This document shows positions 58,288-64,000 of a stretch of 64,000 bases of DNA, piece after piece. Position 1 is the stretch's first letter. Each line of letters starts with the position of its first letter. The notes below the pieces were generated by a model that had not been told where the DNA came from, ran no database searches, and saw nothing but the letters and a program-made list of their open reading frames with translations. The stretch is from Micromonospora endolithica. Lineage in GTDB: Bacteria > Actinomycetota > Actinomycetes > Mycobacteriales > Micromonosporaceae. The position numbers were made by a program, and so were the translations under genes. The stretch spans positions 124,001 through 188,000 of the forward strand of contig NZ_RBAK01000001.1 in NCBI RefSeq assembly GCF_003626595.1, read 5' to 3'.

Positions 58288-59700
58288 TCAGTGCGCGTGG
58301 GCCTGAACGTCGGCAGATGGCTTCAGGGTCGGCACGATGAGCAGTGCGAGGACAGCGGAAACCGCAGCCACGATTGCGGCAAAGGTGAAGCCGCGGGTAA
58401 AGCCGGTGCTGCTGCTGCCGGCGATGCTCGCCGCGGCGATGCTGGAGACCACGGCGGCTCCGAGGGCGGCGCCGAACTCGTGGAAGGTGCTGAGCAGGCC
58501 CGACGCGATTCCCGCCTCGTGATGAGCGACGTGTCCCAGCGCGGTCGTGGAGGCGGCGACGAAGGCGGCGCCGATTCCCGCTGCGCCGACGCTGATCCCC
58601 GTCACCACCAGAGCCGGACCGGTCCCGAGCGCGGGTACCGCGGTGCCGAGGGCCGCGATCGTAAGGCCCGTCATCGCGATGGGCCGGGCGCCGATGCGGC
58701 CAACGACCTGGCCGGCGACGTGGGCGCCGATGATCGTGGCCACGGCGACCGGCAGGAACAGCAGCCCGGTTCGCAGGGGGCCGTAGCCCTTGTGGTGCTG
58801 CAGGTAGAACGAGCCGAGGAAGAACACCGCGATCATCAGCGCGGTTGCCACCAGGATCAGGAACGTGCCACCGGCCACCGACCGTCGGGTCAGGAGCCGC
58901 AGGTCCATCAGCGGCGAGCGCACGGTGCGTTGCACGACGGCAAACAGGGCGTACAGGATGACGGCGCCGGCCAGGGTCCCGAGGGTCGCGGCGGTCAGCC
59001 AGCCCCGGTCGCCCGCGTTGATCAGCGCGTAGATCGCTGCGCCGGTCGCGGCCGTGACAAGGATGGCGCCCGGAACGTCCAGGCGCGCCCGAGTTCCTTG
59101 CGGCAGCTCTGCCGGCAGCATCCGGGCTAGTACCGCCAGCACGATCAGGCCGATGGGCACGTTGATGTAGAACACCCACTGCCAGCCGGGACCGGCGGTC
59201 AGGACACCACCGAGCAGGACACCGATCGCAGAGCCGCCACCGCCCAGCGCCGACCAGATGCCGAGCGCCTTGTTGCGCTCCTGTCCGTGGAAGATTCTCG
59301 TCACCACCGACAGGGCCGCGGGTGACAGCATCGCCGCACCAACGCCCTGCGCGACGCGGCCGCCGATCAGCATCGCGGCGTCGGCGGCCAGACCGGTGAC
59401 CAGAGACGCGACGGTGAACACGAGCAGGCCGAGCAGCACCACGCGGCGGGAACCGAACAGATCCGCCGCCCTGCCGCCGAGAAGCATCAGGCCGCCGAAC
59501 ATCAAGGTGTAGGCGCTGACCACCCACGTCAACGTGTCGCGTTGCAGCGCGAGGTCCGTGCCGATGTGCGGCAGCGCGATCGCCACCACGGTGACGTCGA
59601 GGATGAGCATGAACTGGGCGATGCCGAGCAGTGCCAGCATGCGCCAGCGGCGTGAGTCGGTTGCGGTGGTTTCCGGTTGGTCGACGGCCTGAGCGGACAC
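58288..59700 (-). CDS. DHA2-type MFS drug exporter
   Basis: About 470 residues, 14 predicted helices as in EmrB/QacA exporters. FMLILDVTVVAIALPHIG is motif D1-like, LLGGRAADLFGSRRVVLLG motif A, and RVAQGVGAAMLSPAALSVV motif C-like. The GTG at 59700 is chosen for GGAGG upstream. It is divergent from a TetR gene, the usual layout for repressor-controlled efflux. The substrate is unknown. Confidence 0.88.
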   Translation of the reverse strand: MSAQAVDQPETTATDSRRWRMLALLGIAQFMLILDVTVVAIALPHIGTDLALQRDTLTWVVSAYTLMFGGLMLLGGRAADLFGSRRVVLLGLLVFTVASLVTGLAADAAMLIGGRVAQGVGAAMLSPAALSVVTRIFHGQERNKALGIWSALGGGGSAIGVLLGGVLTAGPGWQWVFYINVPIGLIVLAVLARMLPAELPQGTRARLDVPGAILVTAATGAAIYALINAGDRGWLTAATLGTLAGAVILYALFAVVQRTVRSPLMDLRLLTRRSVAGGTFLILVATALMIAVFFLGSFYLQHHKGYGPLRTGLLFLPVAVATIIGAHVAGQVVGRIGARPIAMTGLTIAALGTAVPALGTGPALVVTGISVGAAGIGAAFVAASTTALGHVAHHEAGIASGLLSTFHEFGAALGAAVVSSIAAASIAGSSSTGFTRGFTFAAIVAAVSAVLALLIVPTLKPSADVQAHAH

Positions 59701-59785
59701 GGCGTCGCCTCCAATTCGAACAGCAGTGTTTGACTTGTGTCGGGGTACAGTAACTCGTACACCACTGTTCAACAAGGGGGATCGG

Positions 59786-60391
59786 GTGACGGTACCGACG
59801 TCGGCGCAGCCGCTGGCCAGGCGAGCGGATGCGCAGCGCAGCATCGCGGCGATACTCAAGGCCGCGGTGAACGCCCTTAGCCGCGACCCGGATGCCAGCG
59901 TCAGCGACATCGCCAAGGCGGCCGGCGTCGGGAGGGTCACGCTCTACGGCCACTTCCCGAATCGCGCCGACCTGGTCGAGGCGGCGCTCGCCCACGCCAT
60001 CGACCAGGGCCACGCCGCACTCGACGCGGTCGACCTGGTCGGCGACACCCGGCAGGCACTCACGCGGCTGATCGACTCCAGCTGGCTGCTGGTAAACCAG
60101 TCCCGCGCCCTCCTGCTCGCCGCCCAGGCAGTTCTCCCGCCAAGCCGCATCCGCGACCTACATGCCGGACCGGTCGAGCGCGTCGAAGGCCTCGTCAAAC
60201 GCGGTCAGGACGACGGAGCGTTCCGCAGCGACCTATCCACTTCATGGCTGGTCGGTGTCATGCACAGCGTGATGCACACCGCCGCCGACGAGATCAACGC
60301 CGGCCGCCTCGATCCTGACCAGGCCGCGGCATTCATCACCGCGACCGTCCTGGCCGCCTTCACGCCGCCCGGACGGCGCGTCCCCGCCTGA
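59786..60391 (+). CDS. TetR-family repressor of the MFS exporter
   Basis: About 201 residues. SVSDIAKAAGVGRVTLYGHFP is the HTH. The GTG at 59786 has AAGGGGG upstream. The 85-nt divergent region contains spaced ACAGT/ACTGT half-sites (59747-59771) that may form the operator. Control of the MFS gene is inferred from the divergent layout. Confidence 0.85.
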   Translation: MTVPTSAQPLARRADAQRSIAAILKAAVNALSRDPDASVSDIAKAAGVGRVTLYGHFPNRADLVEAALAHAIDQGHAALDAVDLVGDTRQALTRLIDSSWLLVNQSRALLLAAQAVLPPSRIRDLHAGPVERVEGLVKRGQDDGAFRSDLSTSWLVGVMHSVMHTAADEINAGRLDPDQAAAFITATVLAAFTPPGRRVPA

Positions 60392-60729
60392 GAACCGTCA
60401 GGCCAACCGGTCCCGTCCGCGCTGGCCCCCCGGCGGCGCGCACTCGGGCAGCGGAGGCCTCGCGAGCCGCTACATCGGTCGCGACGACATGTCGCAGAAG
60501 TCGTTGCAGCGCTCCGGTGAGCAGGTCCGCCGCTCAATGGACATCCCGAGTGAGCAGACCGCCGTCCCGCCTCGATCAGTTCAGGGATGCAGCAAGCGGG
60601 GACCGGAGCTACGGGAGGAGTACGTCTTGCTGTATCTGGAGAGGGCAACTGGCGGCCGGTCTCCGAGTGGGTAGGGCCGCAGGCCGAGCCCCCTGTCGGC
60701 GCCCGGCCTGCAGCTGTTCGTGAGTGGTA
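60392..60729. other. Intergenic with hairpin near C39 copy 3
   Basis: No gene. GCAGGCCG (60680-60687) and CGGCCTGC (60705-60712) form an 8-bp stem, a possible terminator for the minus-strand C39 gene that ends at 60730. Confidence 0.4.
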
Positions 60730-61395
60730 TCAGCTGGAGTAGCCGCGGGCGGCGATCCAGTTGGCCAGCTTCTGGTCGGTCATCCAGTAGTGCTTCTCCG
60801 GGTCGTACGGGTCGGCCACCTTCAGCCGGTCGCCATCGTCGCGGTACCCGACAATGGTCACGTAGTGCCCGCTGGGGAACACGTGCTGGTCGCCTTCGGT
60901 GTCCACACCGGTGCCCATGGTGTTGGCCACGACGCCTCGCTTGGCGTCGACCGCCTCAACCACGTCGGTACGCAGCTTGTCGACCTGCGCAGGTGTGGCG
61001 GTGGCGCCGCCGATCTCGGTGGTCTCGTAGCCACCGCCGGTCACCTCGTTGAGTACCCGGGTGGTGTCGTTCGCAGAGTTGGTACCGTCCTCGGTCGTGC
61101 CCAGCTTCTGGGCGACCTCCTTCTGAGGCAGGACCTTGCCCTGAGTTGACAGGGCGATCCGGGTCGCGGCCGGGGCGCAGTAATAGCCGTTCGGTTGCTT
61201 CTGGTAGTCGTACTCCAGCACCCGCTTGTCTTCCGGCGGCTGCTGCGGCGGCTCCGGCGGCGGGGGCGGCGGCTGCACAGCAGCGGTCGGCTTGTTCTCT
61301 GTGGGGCTGGCGTGAGCGGCCATCGGAGCGGCAACAGCGCCACCGGTGACCATGAGAGCAACGGACAGAGTGCTCTTGCAAAGAAGTGACTGCAT
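60730..61395 (-). CDS. Secreted C39-like peptidase, copy 3
   Basis: About 221 residues. Signal peptide (LLCKSTLSVALMVTGGAVAA), then a Pro-rich spacer (VQPPPPPPEPPQQPPEDKR) not seen in the other copies. Catalytic motifs are QPNGYYCAPAAT, PSGHYVTIVGYRDD and VADPYDP. LGTTEDGTNSANDTTRVLNE makes it closest to copy 1. The ATG at 61395 has GGGAGC upstream, and a leader matching that of copy 1 precedes it. Confidence 0.82.
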   Translation of the reverse strand: MQSLLCKSTLSVALMVTGGAVAAPMAAHASPTENKPTAAVQPPPPPPEPPQQPPEDKRVLEYDYQKQPNGYYCAPAATRIALSTQGKVLPQKEVAQKLGTTEDGTNSANDTTRVLNEVTGGGYETTEIGGATATPAQVDKLRTDVVEAVDAKRGVVANTMGTGVDTEGDQHVFPSGHYVTIVGYRDDGDRLKVADPYDPEKHYWMTDQKLANWIAARGYSS

Positions 61396-61596
61396 CGTCA
61401 GGCTCCCATCGAGTTGAGGCCTCCGGTACGTCGGAGGGGCGATACCCACGGGGACGGAACGCCCGTAGTACGCCATTGGTGCCTCGGATACTCCCGGCTT
61501 CTGTGGCTCACCATCGGCTTGCCGGGCTCTCGGCCGTCGAATACCCGGTGGAGTTTCGTGAAAACACTGCGTATTTCGCGGAGTAGGAGGAGAATG
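61396..61596 (-). ncRNA. Conserved structured 5' leader, copy 2
   Basis: Counterpart of the leader at 34.8-35.0 kb with the same blocks in order. Helices: 61493-61498 with 61521-61526; 61438-61452 with 61462-61474 (with small bulges); 61420-61425 with 61432-61437. The paired sequences differ from the other leader while pairing is kept. The block GATGGGAGC carries the ribosome site of the peptidase gene, so folding could control translation. Confidence 0.55.
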
Positions 61597-61604
61597 GGCC
61601 GCCT

Positions 61605-61871
61605 TCAGGCGGCCAGCCGGACCGCCGCACCGCCGGCCCGTGCTCTGAAGCCGGCCCAGGCCCAGCAGATGATCGCCGCCGCGTTGAAGGTGACCGACGC
61701 ATGCACGTCAACGACGAACCGCACCCTCGGGCGTATTGACGTGCTCGACGAGCGGATCCTCACGCCGAGTGGCAGCCGCACCGCTGCGGGCCGGAGGCGA
61801 AAGCCCTCGTGGCTACTCTCGTCTGGCCACCATCCCCACCTCCCCGGCGGTAAGCAACGGTGGCGGCTCAT
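61605..61871 (-). other. Possible membrane-protein fragment or small ORF
   Basis: The last about 40 codons of a minus-strand frame (VHASVTFNAAAIICWAWAGF, then a basic/Ala end) have coding-like composition and a hydrophobic helix. The upstream part is Arg-rich and unconvincing. It could be a short real gene or a relic. The stretch from 61872 to 62226 shows nothing supported. Confidence 0.3.
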
Positions 61872-62226
61872 CCGCCGCGAGCGGACACGGCGAGCTGACC
61901 TTTACGCGTGCTGGTCACCGCGCCCGGCGTCACTGCACACCCTCATGCAGGTGGCCAGGTCCCCCTGGCCAACGTCGCCCTCAATGTGCCCCGAGCAGCG
62001 CAGCACCTCTGCACGGCTTCTTCGCAGGAAATTGCTGGCCGAGGCCCGCCGCCACGGCAGGCGCTGTCCGCCACGACGACGCGCCTACCGGCCCGGCGGC
62101 GGTTGCCCATCCCGGTTCGCTGGCGCAGCGGTAGACCCATCCCTCACATCGCCGCCCGCCAGGAGCAGCCAGTGACGAAGACTCCCGGAGAGTCGAGTGC
62201 GGCGCTGAGGGGTCGGGCCATATGCG

Positions 62227-63279
62227 TCAAATTCGGCGCGCGGTAAGCCATCGGTCTGGCCAGTAGCCGCTGCCGTCCAGCAGCGGTGCGCCGGAAAGGT
62301 CACCCATGGTCGGGCCGTCTGTCTGGGACCTGCTGGAGATGAACCGGTGGTGCCCCCCGTCGTCGAGGCCCAGATAGATGCCCGAGTGATCGATTTGGTC
62401 GTTGGGTACCGGCTGAGCGTTCAGGAACACCAGGTCGCCGGGGAGCAGACGGTCGATGGCTCGGGCTCGCTGCCCGGAATTGGGCATCAGTTGCGCACCG
62501 GGGCCGAATTCTGCCATCGCATATGCCCGTCGGGGCAGGCCCTCACCGGGCGTGTTCGTGCCGCGCAGCGGATAACCGAGGCGGTGACCGTAGACCATCC
62601 GGAGGTAGCCGGAGCAGTCCAGTGCCAGCTTGCGTTGCGGCTCGGGCGTTTCGCTTTTGCCGTCCGGGAACGTCCAAGAGACGCCAAGGTAGTCGTAGAA
62701 ATCAGATCGCTCCTGACGGCCATCCGGGTCCGCAGGGTCCGGCGGCCCGAATGATGCGTCCCCCGCATACTGTTGTCCATCGTTGTTCTTCTTCGCCGGG
62801 GCTTCGTCGACGTATTCGAAGGCGATCGCCAGCACATCCGGTGAGCGGTCCTGGCGGGCTGCTGAGAGCCAATCAACGAACCACGCCTGGGTTTCCGCGC
62901 CGGCCCGCCACGGCTGCGGTGCGATCCGAACCCACACCTGCGTATCGACCTTCGCGGATGTAAAGGTCGGCTCCTCAAACGTTCGCGTCGGCCCGTAGAT
63001 TTGCACAGTCCGCGCGCCATCAGTCATGACCGCCACAGGTTGCCCGGACGAGTCGATGATCTCCGTACGGTCTGGCTCCTTCGACCGCTGGTAGGTGTAG
63101 CCCGAGGGGCCAGATGTGCGCCCCCCGGCCGCACCCGCGCCACCTAACGTGATTTCGGGTTGATCGTCTGGATTTGGCCGCACCGCCACATAGGTGATCG
63201 CGGCGGTAAGAACCAACAGCATGAACCCGGCGATGTTCAGTAGGACGACGCGTCTACGAAAGTGCGCCCAGAGTTTCAT
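62227..63279 (-). CDS. NlpC/P60-family cell-wall hydrolase, membrane anchored
   Basis: 350 residues. An N-terminal anchor (VVLLNIAGFMLLVLTAAITY) is followed by an outer region of about 150 residues (SH3-like) and an NlpC/P60 domain: catalytic Cys in LALDCSGYLRMVYG, GDLVFLNAQ, catalytic His in DHSGIYLGLDDGG, and a further His in HHRFISS. It is expected to cut peptidoglycan stem peptides. The start is ATG 63279 with GGGGAGAAGG upstream. Confidence 0.85.
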   Translation of the reverse strand: MKLWAHFRRRVVLLNIAGFMLLVLTAAITYVAVRPNPDDQPEITLGGAGAAGGRTSGPSGYTYQRSKEPDRTEIIDSSGQPVAVMTDGARTVQIYGPTRTFEEPTFTSAKVDTQVWVRIAPQPWRAGAETQAWFVDWLSAARQDRSPDVLAIAFEYVDEAPAKKNNDGQQYAGDASFGPPDPADPDGRQERSDFYDYLGVSWTFPDGKSETPEPQRKLALDCSGYLRMVYGHRLGYPLRGTNTPGEGLPRRAYAMAEFGPGAQLMPNSGQRARAIDRLLPGDLVFLNAQPVPNDQIDHSGIYLGLDDGGHHRFISSRSQTDGPTMGDLSGAPLLDGSGYWPDRWLTARRI

Positions 63280-63726
63280 TCCACCTTCTCCCCTCTTGGG
63301 ACTAGGCCTGGGCGATCGGCCAGCTCACTGGCACAAAATCGGCGCATAGCAATATCATTTCGGCCTACAACTGTTCGCTGGCCCATTACCCGCTACTGGC
63401 TTCTACTAACGAGCAGTAGTAGACGTGCCGGGCGCATCTGTCGAACGTCCGGTGGTGTTCGGTGTGCGTCCACTCGGCTTGGCGCTGCCTTGCCTGTTTG
63501 CGTTCGGCGACCTGCTTGCCCGGCAGGGAGCAGCCGAAGTGCGGCCAATAGCTCGGTGGGTGCCTTCGTTCTCTGGTGGCCCACCGGCAACTGCGCGGAG
63601 TCCCCAGTTAGAGCAGCGGCAGGACGGGTAAGCGCTGTCGCCCAAGTCCTACTATCCGCGGCCGTAGTTCGCCCTGATCTGACAGATCCGTCGTCAGCGG
63701 CCCTTGCCGGACATTGCGGAGGAAGC
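63280..63726. other. Intergenic with a BlaI-like half-palindrome
   Basis: No gene. TACTAA (63404-63409) and GTAGTA (63416-63421) nearly repeat the BlaI-type operator of 29.99 kb with a 6-nt centre. It is about 300 nt upstream of the DUF305 gene. Confidence 0.4.
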
Positions 63727-64000
63727 ATGAGCAGGAAGCGTTTCCCACTCGTCGGGGCAGGTGGCTTCGTCGCTCTGGCCATCGCTATCGGGGGCTGCAG
63801 CGATGGGTTGCTGGTCACCGCGGCGGTCGCGACGGCCAGCCCGCACACGCCCGGCCCAGCGGGGTCCGCGCATGGCTCGGCCATGTTCGCGGCGATGATG
63901 GTCTCGCACCACGAGGAAGGCATCGAGTTCGCCCAGCTGGCGGTGAACAAGGCGTCAACGCCTGGTGTGAAGACGCTGGCTGAACGCTCGTTGCGCCATC
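63727..64000 (+). CDS. DUF305 lipoprotein, cut by the window end
   Basis: At least 91 residues are present. GGAGGAAGC supports ATG 63727. Signal peptide with lipobox AIGGC near residue 24, then a spacer and the start of a DUF305 domain: MFAAMMVSHHEEGIEFAQLA, with the paired His typical of this ferritin-like, copper-associated family. The C-terminal part lies beyond the window. Confidence 0.8.
   Translation, partial: MSRKRFPLVGAGGFVALAIAIGGCSDGLLVTAAVATASPHTPGPAGSAHGSAMFAAMMVSHHEEGIEFAQLAVNKASTPGVKTLAERSLRH

Noticed and set aside
57995..60013. 672-codon minus-strand frame overlapping the MFS exporter
   Set aside because: Arg/His-rich without hydrophobic helices; the overlapping frame encodes a complete 14-helix transporter.
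61396..61476. Upstream extension of C39 copy 3 (27 extra codons)
   Set aside because: The stretch coincides with the conserved leader RNA and pairs as helices; the ATG at 61395 has the ribosome site and a proper signal peptide.

Overview
The window is about 70% GC with dense, often overlapping genes, many GTG starts, GTTCACC-type PHO boxes and several leaderless -10 promoters. Together these point to a high-GC actinobacterium. The protein style suggests Micromonosporaceae, but that is inference. No rRNA, tRNA, CRISPR array, transposase or intact phage gene was seen. The layout is an accumulation of metal, metalloid and thiol-stress modules next to the high-affinity phosphate uptake genes.

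Left third (1-11 kb): an arsenic operon (arsR, acr3, a zinc-ribbon protein, arsC) runs into phoU and then pstSCAB under a PHO box. A degenerate-receiver regulator, a winged-helix-like partner and the secreted phosphatase phoX follow. Arsenate enters through phosphate transporters, so the adjacency makes physiological sense. From 11 to 17.5 kb lies a second arsenic island with three ArsR repressors, an ArsO-like monooxygenase, an ArsN-like acetyltransferase, a Cys-tailed flavoprotein and an MFS transporter broken by one extra base. From 17.7 to 24.8 kb come TauE/SafE, a double TrkA-N membrane protein, and a mercury region (merA/merR, MerT/MerF-like membrane proteins, a second MerR gene and a YnfA protein).

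Middle (25-47 kb): copper and cytochrome-c related genes (a CopC fusion, CopC-CopD, YcnI, CopD-CtaG, CopC, CcdA, CcsB), MntH, three CDF exporters across the window, CmtR-like repressors, and DsbA-VKOR pairs. The set DsbA, VKOR, CDF and CmtR occurs twice (35.4-38.2 kb and 52.2-54.9 kb) in different arrangements. The isoprenylcysteine-methyltransferase-like gene at 32 kb appears to sit behind the captured promoter and N-terminal codons of a CmtR-type repressor.

Right part (47-64 kb): cell-envelope enzymes (three secreted C39-like peptidase paralogues counting the one at 34 kb, a class F sortase, L,D-transpeptidases, an NlpC/P60 hydrolase), OsmC, two TetR units, an MFS exporter and a DUF305 lipoprotein cut by the window edge. 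Two of the C39 genes share a leader of about 200 nt with three helices that keep pairing while their sequences change. This is the best candidate here for an undescribed structured regulatory RNA. Several stretches hold gene relics (a DUF326 copper-binding protein, an ArsR N-terminus, unidentified C-terminal fragments), which fits a region that has been assembled and eroded repeatedly.
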